64,000 nt of DNA from Anaerolineae bacterium (lineage in GTDB: Bacteria > Chloroflexota > Anaerolineae > Caldilineales > Caldilineaceae), in contig JAUIHI010000010.1 of assembly GCA_030432295.1 (NCBI GenBank), positions 62,001-126,000 of the forward strand, written 5' to 3'. The notes beneath the pieces were generated by a model. It saw only the letters and a list, made by a program, of their open reading frames with translations, was not told the origin of the DNA and did not search any database. The position numbers were made by a program, and so were the translations under genes. Shown one piece after another: positions 6,535-14,846 of this stretch (position 1 is its first letter; every line of letters begins with the position of its first letter).

Positions 6535-9474
6535 CTAATTTCCTTTCGCTCTTGTCTCATCCAACTGGGCAAGTGTATCTGAATCCCCGTTTTCTATATT
6601 CGGCCCTGGGGAATTCTTGGGTAAGGTCAGTATAAAACGTGTGCCCACGCCTAACTCGCTCTGGGCTGTGATGGAACCGCTGTGGCGTTCCACAATTTTG
6701 CGGGTGATGGCCAGGCCCATACCTGTGCCTTCGTAGGTGTTGCGGCCATGCAGCCGCTGAAATGGCTGGAAAATTTTGTCGTTGTAGCGGCTTTCAAAAC
6801 CTATGCCGTTGTCCTCCACAACAATTGAAACGGCCGACAGCGCAATGGCCTGACCCTTCTCTTTGGCCCCAGTCTCACTCTTCTGGCCCGACTGGCCCGG
6901 TGTTGCACTGCCGTTGGGGGCCGCTGCCCCGTTGGCTGGCTGGGCAAAGACACGCACAACCGGTGCGGTCTCCTGCCGGTGGAACTTCAGCCCGTTGCTG
7001 ATGAGATTCTGGAAAAGCTGTTGCATCTGCGCTGGGTCAGCCGCGATGGTGGGCAGGGGGCCAACTTCGACCCGTCCGCCCGTATTTTCAATCTGCGTCT
7101 CCAAATCCCGCAGCACGCCCTCGACCACACCGTTCAGATCGACAGACGAAAAGGGCCGGCCCCGTGTGGTGATGCGCGAGAGCGTCAGCAGGTCATTGAT
7201 CAGTGCCTGCATCCGGTGGGCCGCGTCCTGCATCCGGTTGAGATAGTCCAGGGATCGTTCATCCAGCCGCTCCTCGTTGAGATGCACCAGCCGATCTCCA
7301 AAGGCGGAGATTTTGCGCAGGGGTTCCTGCAGGTCGTGGGAGGCAATGTAGGCAAAGTCCTGCAACTCCCGGTTGCTGGCCTCCAACTGGACCGCATTGT
7401 GCTTCAACTGGGATTCCAGACGCAGCCGTTCAGTGATGTCCTGGCCGGTTCCCCACATACTGACGGGCGTGCCATCTTTGCCGAGCACAACTGTGCCGAT
7501 GCCCTCGATGCCCCGCTCTGTGCCATCGCCCAACAGGATGCGGAAGGTGCTATGCAGAAGCGAACGCTTTTCAACCGCTTCGTTCAGGGACTGTTGCACA
7601 GCACGCTGATCGTCCGGGTGGATCAGCGCAATAAACCCTGGGAATTGCAGGTGTGTGGCCTGGTTGCCCAGCCCCAGAATAGGGGCAAGTTCGGCGGATA
7701 TATCCACCCGATTGGAAGTCAGGTCCAAATCCCAATGGCCCATTCTGGAAAGGCTGAGGGCCTGAGCCAGTTTGACTTCGTTACGCCGACGGGCCTCTTC
7801 GGCCAGCCGCTGCTCTGTCACGTCCTGGTTTGTGCCCCACATCCGTTTGGGGCTAGGATTGCCCGACTCGTCCTCCTCCATCTCCACATAACCGCGGGTT
7901 TGGATGATACGGACTTTGCCCTCCCCATTCACAATGCGGTGATAGTAATTGAATAGTTCGCCATCGGCCAGCGCGTTCGCCACAACTGTCTTCACCAATT
8001 TCACATCATCCGGGTGGACGTATTGGAGGTATTCGTACAGCTTGAGTGACTGACTTGCAGGTTCCCGCCCAACCAGACGATACATCTCATCCGACCAGAC
8101 GACTATATCTTTTTCTATATTCCACCGCCAACTGCCTACGTGGGCCAGGGCCTGGGCTTCGTCCAGGTCTTGCTTGCTGGTGATCAGGTCCCGCTCGATC
8201 TGCTTGCGTTCGGTGATATTTTCAAAGATGGCTGCCAGGTGCTTTTCGTCCAGTGGGATAAACCAGACCTCAAAAAATGCCTCGTCTTTCTCCCCGTCCC
8301 CCGGATCGTGGATGTCGCCCATAAAGATGCGTTCCTGATGATCGAGGACGCGTTTGTAGATGGCGGGGAATTCGGTCTCCATCAATACAGGCACGGCCTG
8401 ATCAATGCGTTGGTGGAGGATCGGCTCGATGGGTTGGCCTGTGGCCCTTTCCGCGCCCCGGTTGCCCAGGATAAAGCGAAAGGAGCCGAGATCGTCCGGA
8501 TCGTCCAGGCGCATGACAGTGACGCCGTTGTGCATATTGTCCACAATGTCCCGGTAGATGCGGATGGTGGCCTCGGCTCTCTTGCGTTCGGCCACTTCGG
8601 CGGAAAGCTGGGCATTCTGCCGCCTGATCTCATCCCGGTTGCTGCGCAACTGGTCTATGATATCGGTCATACTGCTGGCCAGGCCGAAGAGCACAACAAA
8701 GTAGCTGAGAATTTTGGCAATGTGTGCCCAGTTGAAGGCAGCGTCGTAGAGTTGCTTTGACCAGGGAATAAAAAAGAGTTGGACAGCCAGATTGATAACA
8801 ATGCTGATCAGCACCCAGCGAAAGAGCGGGTCTTGCACCTGGGCGCGTTTGCGATAGTAGAGGGCAAAGGCCAGGCCCAGGGGGATCGCCACCACCAGTT
8901 CCTGGGGGCGGGGAATGGTCAAGCCCAAAAAGATGGCCTGGGGCAGGGGAACCAACACAAAAACGAGCAGGGCGCTGATGGCCAACACCCCAAGTAAGAT
9001 CAAATATTGGGGCAAACGTGCCCGCATTGCCGACTCACCTGAGCGATCTGACGAAAGAGTAGCTGCGTTGAGCAAAAAGAAACCGGCCAGCACCATCCGG
9101 GATGCCATCCAGCTCCAGGGCGTCACTTCGGTAGGCGGTGAAGGCAGAAAGAGAGAAAAGGCGGGTGATGTCAAGAAGAGATGGACCAGATCGAGCAATG
9201 TTGCGCCCAAAAAGCCAAAGGCCAGGAAGAAAAATTGGGCATCCCGTCGGCTGTGGCGGTGGTAGATCAGGCTGAGATGGGCGACAACCGCAGCCAGCAG
9301 CACGGCAATCACCTCGGAAATTGTATGCAGTTCTTCGTTTGCCTGCCAGCCGACCCGCAACAGAAAGGCCGCCGCGATTCCCAATGCGCCAAAGAGGAGC
9401 AGATAGTATACACCCTGGCCGTTGCCAAACTGCCCATCGGCGGAAGCAGGCACCTGTTTTGTGCGAATAGGCAT
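6535..9474 (-). CDS. Membrane multi-PAS sensor histidine kinase
   Basis: A 979-residue kinase. Residues about 25-275 hold roughly seven hydrophobic segments resembling MASE-type membrane sensors, followed by a coiled coil. Three PAS/PAC modules follow at about 305-425, 440-555 (VGSWRWN) and 575-690 (MGHWDLD). The HisKA domain carries His713 in YIASHDLQEPLRKI, the subtype shared with phytochrome-like kinases, and the HATPase domain occupies about 800-965 with NLISNGLKF, DNGIGF and GTGMGLAI motifs. A Gly/Ala/Ser-rich insertion lies inside the ATPase domain. It is the first gene of the cassette; the signal is unknown. Confidence 0.93.
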   Translation of the reverse strand: MPIRTKQVPASADGQFGNGQGVYYLLLFGALGIAAAFLLRVGWQANEELHTISEVIAVLLAAVVAHLSLIYHRHSRRDAQFFFLAFGFLGATLLDLVHLFLTSPAFSLFLPSPPTEVTPWSWMASRMVLAGFFLLNAATLSSDRSGESAMRARLPQYLILLGVLAISALLVFVLVPLPQAIFLGLTIPRPQELVVAIPLGLAFALYYRKRAQVQDPLFRWVLISIVINLAVQLFFIPWSKQLYDAAFNWAHIAKILSYFVVLFGLASSMTDIIDQLRSNRDEIRRQNAQLSAEVAERKRAEATIRIYRDIVDNMHNGVTVMRLDDPDDLGSFRFILGNRGAERATGQPIEPILHQRIDQAVPVLMETEFPAIYKRVLDHQERIFMGDIHDPGDGEKDEAFFEVWFIPLDEKHLAAIFENITERKQIERDLITSKQDLDEAQALAHVGSWRWNIEKDIVVWSDEMYRLVGREPASQSLKLYEYLQYVHPDDVKLVKTVVANALADGELFNYYHRIVNGEGKVRIIQTRGYVEMEEDESGNPSPKRMWGTNQDVTEQRLAEEARRRNEVKLAQALSLSRMGHWDLDLTSNRVDISAELAPILGLGNQATHLQFPGFIALIHPDDQRAVQQSLNEAVEKRSLLHSTFRILLGDGTERGIEGIGTVVLGKDGTPVSMWGTGQDITERLRLESQLKHNAVQLEASNRELQDFAYIASHDLQEPLRKISAFGDRLVHLNEERLDERSLDYLNRMQDAAHRMQALINDLLTLSRITTRGRPFSSVDLNGVVEGVLRDLETQIENTGGRVEVGPLPTIAADPAQMQQLFQNLISNGLKFHRQETAPVVRVFAQPANGAAAPNGSATPGQSGQKSETGAKEKGQAIALSAVSIVVEDNGIGFESRYNDKIFQPFQRLHGRNTYEGTGMGLAITRKIVERHSGSITAQSELGVGTRFILTLPKNSPGPNIENGDSDTLAQLDETRAKGN

Positions 9475-9666
9475 AAATTACGAAACTTTCTGGATAAGTT
9501 ACTACACCGATACCAGTCGATGTCGTCACAATTTGAAGAGAATATCAGGGAATATAAAGTGTCGGCGGTGGTTGTACAACCAGCGCCGGATAATCGAATG
9601 GAATGTGACCTGTATGCGTGTGCAGTATATCATTCCCATGGGAAAAAGTGGGAAGAACGTTATCCA

Positions 9667-10110
9667 TCACTCCAAGTCGGCGATGAGCGCCTTCATCTCG
9701 TCGATCTCCCGGCGCTGGGCTTCGATGATTTCATCGGCAAGCTGACGGACCCGGGGGTCTGAGATGTGGGCGCGTTCGCTGGTCAGGATAGCGATGGAGT
9801 GATGGGGAATCATCGCCTTCATCCACGAAACGTCGGCCACTGTGCGCTGGCTGCGCACCAGCCACAGGGCCAGGACGAATACCAGAATGCTGCTGGCATA
9901 GATGGCCAGATTGGCGCGGCGGTTGTCGTACATTCGCTGCATAAACGCCAGCATAATCACAGCCATCGCCGCTCCCATCACCAGCGCCATATAGAGCCGA
10001 GTTTCGCTGAAGAAGATGTGATCCAATTGGTAGGTATTCAGATACATCAACCCCAGCATCACCGCTGTGGATGTGCCGATCATTGCGCCAAATCGCAGAT
10101 ACTTTTTCAT
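9667..10110 (-). CDS. DUF305 family membrane protein
   Basis: A 147-residue protein from ATG 10110, which has a textbook AGGAGG site; an upstream in-frame extension is repeat-derived. Three hydrophobic segments lie at about 5-30, 37-60 and 68-90. The DUF305 hallmark follows: VSWMKAMIPHHSIAILTSERA, then LADEIIEAQRREIDEMKALI. The paired His in MIPHHS suggests metal binding, as proposed for the family, which is often linked to copper or other metal stress. It stands alone between the kinase operon and a repeat-filled gap. Confidence 0.9.
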   Translation of the reverse strand: MKKYLRFGAMIGTSTAVMLGLMYLNTYQLDHIFFSETRLYMALVMGAAMAVIMLAFMQRMYDNRRANLAIYASSILVFVLALWLVRSQRTVADVSWMKAMIPHHSIAILTSERAHISDPRVRQLADEIIEAQRREIDEMKALIADLE

Positions 10111-10616
10111 TTGTATTCCTCCTGATGTGAAAATAAGGACACGGATAAACACGGATGGAACAGATTCACACGGATTCAATCTGTGAAAATCTGTGTCATC
10201 TGTGGATGATTTTCGTCGTTACCGGTGTCAGCCGGTCGTGTGGCCTGTTCTGAAAATAGCTTTGTGTACACGGATCAAAAGGAACACGGATTTCTTCTGC
10301 GAAAATCTGTGCAATCTGCGTTCTGATTTTCGTTGTTATCGGTGTCAACCGGTCGTGTCGCCTGACCTGAAAATAGGAACACGGATGACACGGAAAGGAT
10401 GGATTCACACGGATTTGATCTGCGTTTATATGCGTGCATCAGCGTCCAATTCTCGACTCTGCTGCAAAAAGCCATTTGAGCCACTGATAAACGCTGATGA
10501 ACTCTGATAAAAATAGATTTCTCTCCTGAAGTTCTCTGCGTCTCCGCGGCTCTGCGGGAGAATTTGACCTTTCTGCTGTGGACTCATTCTCATTGCGGCA
10601 AAGTTTTGCGGCTGCT
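10111..10616. repeat. Intergenic degenerate repeats, including a 74-bp direct repeat
   Basis: A 506-bp gap without a credible gene. Two similar copies of a 74-75-bp unit lie at 10185-10258 and 10301-10375 (spacing 116 bp). Around them are many short words of the types ACACGGAT, ATCTGTGT, CGCTGATGA and CTCTGCG (10136-10180, 10376-10440, 10481-10512, 10533-10559). The same vocabulary recurs in other gaps of this window. It may act at transcript ends or be a mobile short repeat; no function is shown. Confidence 0.7.
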
Positions 10617-11486
10617 CTACTGAATTAGGCCATCGGGCACGCCATTGGGAAACTCTGCCTTAATGGCCTCTTGAATGCGTTCGCTGCGCCGTTCCGGGTT
10701 GGGATGGGTACTGAAGAATTCGGGAGGCGTCTGGCCCCCATTGGACTCAGCCAGAATCTCCATCACTGCCAGCAGGGATCGGGGATCGTAGCCAGCGTCG
10801 GCCATAAAACGCACGCCCAGCCGATCGGACTCCAATTCGTCGTCCCGGCCGTGCTTCATATTGACCACCTGGGCTACCACCGCGGCCATCTGCGCACTAC
10901 TCTGTGGGTTGTCCGGATCCGCCACCACAACACCAGCCGCGCCGGCCAGCCCTTCCATCAACCGGGCTTTTGCCATCTGTTCGGCGGAATGGCGACCGAC
11001 CACATGGCCGATCTCGTGGCCCAGCACACCCGCCAACTGGCCTTCAGTCTGAAAACGTTCGTAGAGGGCAGCGGTGATGAAAATCTGCCCGCCGGGCAGG
11101 GCAAAGGCGTTGATGGTTTTGTCGTCGGCCAGCAGATGAAACTCGAACTGATAGTCGGTCTCCCCGGCAGCCGATGCCTGGACAAGACGTTGGCCCACTT
11201 CATCCACCAGAGCCTGGGCACGGCTATCGGGATCCAACCCACCAAATTGCTGGGCCATCTGGGGTGCGGCTTGCAGGCCCAGTTGAATCTCCTGATCGAC
11301 TGTCATCGCCACCCGCTGATTCTCTTCGGTGATGGGGTTGTAGACATCCTGGGTTCCAAAGAAATAGGCTCCCACAGAAAAGAGGGCAATTACCAGACCA
11401 ATCAGCAGACGCCCCTTCAGACTGCCCCCAGAGGAGCGGGAGCCGCCATAGGCTCGACGGGGTTTGGTAAGAATCGACCTTCGCAT
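10617..11486 (-). CDS. M48 family zinc metalloprotease
   Basis: A 289-residue protein from ATG 11486 (AAGGAGC site). It has a basic N-terminus and one signal-anchor helix (LLIGLVIALFSVGAYFF, about 25-41), then the peptidase domain. The zinc motif HExxH appears in VLGHEIGHVVGRH, and the third ligand lies in the DELESDRLGVRFMADAGYD motif. STHPNPERRSERI near the C-terminus is typical of the M48 (BepA/YfgC/LoiP-like) group that degrades misfolded envelope proteins. The active site is expected outside the cytoplasmic membrane. A hairpin abuts its ribosome-binding site and may regulate translation. Confidence 0.93.
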   Translation of the reverse strand: MRRSILTKPRRAYGGSRSSGGSLKGRLLIGLVIALFSVGAYFFGTQDVYNPITEENQRVAMTVDQEIQLGLQAAPQMAQQFGGLDPDSRAQALVDEVGQRLVQASAAGETDYQFEFHLLADDKTINAFALPGGQIFITAALYERFQTEGQLAGVLGHEIGHVVGRHSAEQMAKARLMEGLAGAAGVVVADPDNPQSSAQMAAVVAQVVNMKHGRDDELESDRLGVRFMADAGYDPRSLLAVMEILAESNGGQTPPEFFSTHPNPERRSERIQEAIKAEFPNGVPDGLIQ

Positions 11487-11500
11487 AGTTGATGCTCCTT

Positions 11501-11526
11501 CTGTCAGCAGCATTGGCTGCTGACAG
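11501..11526 (-). promoter_or_regulatory. Hairpin abutting the M48 ribosome-binding site
   Basis: A perfect 10-bp stem (11501-11510 with 11517-11526, 6-nt loop) ends directly beside the AAGGAG site of the M48 protease gene on the minus strand. In the mRNA this stem would sit immediately 5' of the Shine-Dalgarno sequence. It could be an operator for a dimeric regulator or an mRNA element; neither is proven. Confidence 0.4.
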
Positions 11527-11545
11527 GCTTGACCGACTTTGGATA

Positions 11546-11581
11546 AAAAGACAGGGCAACCATTTGATCGCCCTGTCTTTT
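11546..11581. terminator. Bidirectional Rho-independent terminator
   Basis: A 12-bp perfect stem (11546-11557 with 11570-11581) with a 12-nt loop, flanked by A-run and T-run arms in both directions. It lies past the stop of the GlsB-like gene on the minus strand and upstream of the M48 gene. Confidence 0.8.
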
Positions 11582-11639
11582 CTGAAATTACGAAATTTTC
11601 TGGTCAGATTGAACGCTCTTTGCCCTGTCGGGCTTTATC

Positions 11640-11894
11640 TTATACTGCGGGTCTGCGCACAAGACCGATGACGAAGAGCAGCACCACCGCACCGACGACG
11701 GCTGTAATCAGCGAGCCGATAAAGCTGTAGCTGGGGTCCAGGCCAAAGATACCAAAGAGCCATCCACCCAGCAGCGCGCCCAACACACCGACGATCACAT
11801 TGCCCAGGAAACCGAAGCCATCGCCCCGCATCACCTCACCAGCGATCCAACCGGCCAATGCACCGACCAAAATCCAAACAATAAAGCTCCACAT
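11640..11894 (-). CDS. GlsB/YeaQ/YmgE family membrane protein
   Basis: An 84-residue protein from ATG 11894 (AGGAGG site); a longer in-frame extension upstream lacks family resemblance. Three hydrophobic segments and the Gly-rich motif VGALAGWIAGEVMRGDG...GNVIVGVLGALLGGWLFG are diagnostic of this transglycosylase-associated/GlsB family of small stress-induced inner-membrane proteins. Function is unknown in any organism I can name with certainty. On the minus strand a TATACT (986-991 of the 11 kb block) lies about 92 nt upstream of the start and may be its -10 element; a candidate operator shared with dps lies farther upstream. Confidence 0.92.
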   Translation of the reverse strand: MWSFIVWILVGALAGWIAGEVMRGDGFGFLGNVIVGVLGALLGGWLFGIFGLDPSYSFIGSLITAVVGAVVLLFVIGLVRRPAV

Positions 11895-12044
11895 TTGTTG
11901 CCTCCTTGATAGTTGATTGATTTCCGATACAGGCCAACTGTTTTGTGATTCATTCTTCTGTGTGGCCTGCTTGACTGCTGCATTGAGTATAGAGCCACTC
12001 GGATACACCTTCCACGACTCTGGCGACAGTTGTGCCGCGCCCGC

Positions 12045-12066
12045 GGCGACAGTCGCCAACTGGCGT
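12045..12066 (-). promoter_or_regulatory. Candidate operator shared with the dps upstream region
   Basis: This 22-bp site matches 19 of 22 positions of the site at 4014-4037 upstream of dps. It contains a 13-bp palindrome (GGCGAC-T-GTCGCC). A second GGCGACAGTT lies just downstream at 12022-12031. It sits about 150 bp from the start of the GlsB-like gene. The role as a regulator site is inferred from the recurrence alone. Confidence 0.4.
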
Positions 12067-12095
12067 TAACGACAGGCGCGCAATTCTGCCCAGAA

Positions 12096-12139
12096 AGTCA
12101 GAGCCACCGCCGGGTACTTCCACGGCGGTGGCTCTGACT
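12096..12139. terminator. 16-bp perfect hairpin
   Basis: 12096-12111 pairs with 12124-12139 without mismatch, with a 12-nt loop. It lies in the gap 11895-12297, downstream of the J-domain gene on the minus strand. No T-tract follows on that strand. The rest of the gap holds the operator-like site and a short repeat with ATCCGTGTATACAAA at about 12260-12276. Confidence 0.5.
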
Positions 12140-12297
12140 GACTTTATGCGTGACGCGTGTCGGGGGAGGGAACGGCGAGCAATTATTTCGTTCGACTACA
12201 CGGCTGGGCTGTTAGGGAGCGGATGCGGGTACAGAGTGGATAAAATCCGTGTTCCCTCCGATCCGTGTATACAAACGTATCTTCCGGGCAGGCAGCA

Positions 12298-12843
12298 TCA
12301 CAGAATCCTATGCACAAACAGGGCAGTCTCCGGCTTTACTACGGAGTGGAAGAGATATTCCATGGGCGAGGCCGCGCCGCTGGCAAAGCCAATAGTCATC
12401 CCTGCCTGGCAGGTAAAGCGCTGAACTTTGCTGGTGGTCATATCCAGCTTGAACTGTAGGGTATATTGACCCGGCTCGATCAAAAAGCGAATGCTCCCCC
12501 CCATCGGCAGGCTGCCGATCACTTCGCCGTCCAGAATCACATCCATCTTGCGGGTCACCCCGACCGACGCGCCGACCCGCTGCACCACCAGCCGGGATCT
12601 GTTGGGGATGGGCGCGAGCCGCATTTCGGGCTCTCTTGCGTCGTACTGCTTGCGCTTCTCCGCATTCCCCAGCACCGCATAGGCTTCGTTGAGCAGGGGC
12701 ATCCGCTCTTTGGCCTCGTCCGACGGATTCACGTCCGGGTGGAACTGCATGGCCAGCTTGCGGTAGGCGGTGGTGATCTCTTTGGGGGTGGCGTCCGGCA
12801 ACACGCCCAGGACGGCGTAATAGTCGTGTTCTACTCTACCCAT
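12298..12843 (-). CDS. J-domain protein with PEGA-like C-terminal region
   Basis: A 181-residue protein from ATG 12843. The J-domain is at about 6-72: DYYAVLGVLPDATPKEITTAYRKLA, the HPD motif in MQFHPDVNPSD, then LNEAYAVLGNAEKRKQYD. The second half (about 85-160) is strand-rich with DVILDGEVIGSLPMGG and IEPGQYTLQFKLD, a PEGA-like or binding beta-sandwich pattern. No Gly/Phe or zinc-finger region is present, so it is a class C co-chaperone that would stimulate a DnaK ATPase on a specific client. The start lies inside the 3' end of the Doc gene (8-nt overlap), so translation is coupled to the toxin gene. Confidence 0.88.
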   Translation of the reverse strand: MGRVEHDYYAVLGVLPDATPKEITTAYRKLAMQFHPDVNPSDEAKERMPLLNEAYAVLGNAEKRKQYDAREPEMRLAPIPNRSRLVVQRVGASVGVTRKMDVILDGEVIGSLPMGGSIRFLIEPGQYTLQFKLDMTTSKVQRFTCQAGMTIGFASGAASPMEYLFHSVVKPETALFVHRIL

Positions 12844-13231
12844 CGCTTGTCGTTGGCTTGATATGGGCAGCCACCCATTCGGTGAACTCGCTACGGCTGA
12901 ATTCACCGGCAGCCACCCGCAAAATCACCTGCTCCTGCTCGTCAACAGGTGCGATAAGTTCGCAGCCGTTCAGCAGCAGAAAAAGTTCCATTGCCGCGTG
13001 GCCGATGCGTTTGTTGCCGTCAACGAAGGGGTGGTTCATTATCAGCGAGAAGGCGAGCGCGGCTGCTTTGTCGGCCAGGGAGGGGTAGAGATCGTCGCCG
13101 CCAAAGGTAATTTGGGGTTGCGCCAGCGCGGACTCAATGCCGCCCCGTTCCCGGATACCAGCGGAGCCACCTGTGCGCTGCATCAACCGTGCGTAGAGAC
13201 GCAGAAGTTCGTCAAGGCTCAGATAACGCAT
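12836..13231 (-). CDS. Doc-like Fic-domain toxin (death-on-curing family)
   Basis: A 131-residue protein with the Fic/Doc core. The motif HPFVDGNKRIGHAA is a full HxFxDGNxR Fic active site, whereas classical phage P1 Doc has the degenerate HxFxDANKR form. The N-terminus YLSLDELLRLYARLM and GIRERGGIESALAQP are typical of chromosomal Doc homologues. Fic enzymes transfer AMP and Doc phosphorylates EF-Tu; the Gly at the variable position makes AMPylation conceivable. Its ATG overlaps the antitoxin stop by one base, a standard toxin-antitoxin arrangement. Confidence 0.92.
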   Translation of the reverse strand: MRYLSLDELLRLYARLMQRTGGSAGIRERGGIESALAQPQITFGGDDLYPSLADKAAALAFSLIMNHPFVDGNKRIGHAAMELFLLLNGCELIAPVDEQEQVILRVAAGEFSRSEFTEWVAAHIKPTTSDG

Positions 13232-13434
13232 CAGGCAAGACGCCTGTAGAGTTCCGCATTCTTTTCCAAAATGAGGTCGATCAGCGGGTCAATCGCCATC
13301 TCCGTAGCGGGACGGGCCAATAGTTCTTCAATTCCGCGCAGCACTAATTCTTCCGGCGTGACCTGATAGCGAACCGCTGTTTCGGCCAGTTTTTCGGCCT
13401 GCTGTTTTGTCAATGGAATCGTAATGGTTGTCAT
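13231..13434 (-). CDS. Antitoxin of Doc pair
   Basis: A 67-residue protein starting MTTITIPLTKQQAEKLAETA, a ribbon-helix-helix-like N-terminus, followed by a helical region (VTPEELVLRGIEELLARP) and a C-terminal tail that would thread into the toxin (LIDLILEKNAELYRRLA). The start at 13434 is chosen over an upstream in-frame Met because it begins directly at the family pattern. It precedes and overlaps the Doc gene (stop/start TGATG), so it is expected to neutralise Doc and autoregulate the operon. Confidence 0.85.
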   Translation of the reverse strand: MTTITIPLTKQQAEKLAETAVRYQVTPEELVLRGIEELLARPATEMAIDPLIDLILEKNAELYRRLA

Positions 13435-13521
13435 CGCTTCGCCACTTTCTACTGTCCACAAAGACTCACTTCGGCTATTCTACCACAAATCATTCCTTTC
13501 CATCTCCCTGCCCCGCCCGCT

Positions 13522-13565
13522 TGAGAGACGCGCCGGGTAAAACTCCGTACCCTGCCCGTCTCTCA
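13522..13565 (-). terminator. Imperfect hairpin at the end of the MFS gene
   Basis: A 9-bp outer stem (13522-13530 with 13557-13565) and an inner 5-bp stem (13535-13539 with 13548-13552) overlap the MFS stop codon. The GAGAC-GTCTC words resemble the small palindrome at 57472-57499. Confidence 0.5.
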
Positions 13566-14846
13566 GGTGTGTTTCTCCATCGCCGCGCTGAGCCGATACT
13601 CCCGAATGATGGGGGACAGAATATAGACCCCCACTGCGATCACCCCGGCGATGCTGCTGAGAATCAGTGTAATCAGCCGCGGCCCGAAGATGTCTGCACC
13701 GAAGCCAGCCACCAGTGCGCCCACGGGCATCAGCCCCGCATTGAGTGTGATGATGCCCGTCACCCGCCCGCGCAGTTCATCGGGAATGGAGAGTTGCAGG
13801 AGTGTCTGGTTGGTGGTCAGAAAGATCATCTCGAAGAAACCGGCCAGCCCCAGACAGAGCAGTGCCGTCCACAGGGCCGCGCTGAGTCCAAAGCCGATCA
13901 GGGAAAAGCTGAGCAGGAGCAACGCGCCCAACTGAATCGCGCCCCGCCGTTCCACCCGGCCCAGGGCTGTGGTGACAAAGCCACCGGCAATCCCGCCGAT
14001 GCCCACCGCCGAGAGCAACGCGCCCAGAGTATCCGGCCCGCCGCCAAAAATATCCTTGGCATAGATGGGGGTGAGCGCGGAAAAAGTGGGGATGATAAAG
14101 AGGGGCAGCACCCAGCCCATCAGCACAAAGGCCCGGGTCGTGGGTTCGGCGATGACATAGCGCAGCCCTTCGATCAGATTGCCTCGGGTATTGCCCGCGG
14201 GCAAAGCCGTGCGTTCGGGCGGGAAGCTCATTTTGAGAATGGTGAAGGCCACCAGCCCATAGGCCCCGGCCTGCACAAAAAAGTTCCCCTCCGGCCCCAC
14301 CCACAGAATCAGAAAGCCTCCCAGTGCCGGCCCCAGAGAGCGCATCACCGCCCAGCCCGTCTGCACCAGAGCCACCGCACTGGGCACATAGGCGCGCTGC
14401 ACCAGATCAAAGACGACTGTCTGGCGCAGGGGCTGACTCACAGCCTGGGCCACACCGCCCAGGAAAGAAAAGGCGAAGAGGGGCCAGATCAGGCCCGGAT
14501 TGAAGGAGAGGATCACCCCGAAGATGGCGCTGATGGCGAAGAGCCAACCGCTGGTGGCCAGCAGCAGCCCCCGGCGGGAGAAGCGGTCGATGGCAACACC
14601 GGCGATAGGGGCCAGCCCCAGTGTTGCCACCGAGCGCACCAGATTCAGTGTGCCCAGCATCGCGCCGGAACCGGTCAATTCGTAGATCAGCCAACTCAGG
14701 GTGACCTGCTGAATCCATTGGCCCGCGTTAGAAAGGGTTGTGCCCGACAGAAACCAGGCGAAGTTGCGCTGGCGCAGCACAGCAAAATTCCCCGCGGGGC
14801 GTGCCGGTGCAGTTGCGGTAGAGGCTGGGGGGGGAATCGACGCCAT
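13563..14846 (-). CDS. MFS transporter (EntS/MFS_3-like)
   Basis: A 427-residue protein from ATG 14846 (GGAG site). It has about 12 hydrophobic segments. NFAWFLSGTTLSNAGQWIQQVTLSWLIYELTGSG near the start is the signature of the MFS_3/enterobactin-exporter-like group, with IDRFSRRGLLL in the first cytoplasmic loop and DELRGRVTG in the C-terminal half. These proteins export siderophores, drugs or metabolites by proton antiport; the substrate here is unknown. No siderophore synthesis genes are nearby. It is a single-gene unit with a hairpin at its end. Confidence 0.9.
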   Translation of the reverse strand: MASIPPPASTATAPARPAGNFAVLRQRNFAWFLSGTTLSNAGQWIQQVTLSWLIYELTGSGAMLGTLNLVRSVATLGLAPIAGVAIDRFSRRGLLLATSGWLFAISAIFGVILSFNPGLIWPLFAFSFLGGVAQAVSQPLRQTVVFDLVQRAYVPSAVALVQTGWAVMRSLGPALGGFLILWVGPEGNFFVQAGAYGLVAFTILKMSFPPERTALPAGNTRGNLIEGLRYVIAEPTTRAFVLMGWVLPLFIIPTFSALTPIYAKDIFGGGPDTLGALLSAVGIGGIAGGFVTTALGRVERRGAIQLGALLLLSFSLIGFGLSAALWTALLCLGLAGFFEMIFLTTNQTLLQLSIPDELRGRVTGIITLNAGLMPVGALVAGFGADIFGPRLITLILSSIAGVIAVGVYILSPIIREYRLSAAMEKHT

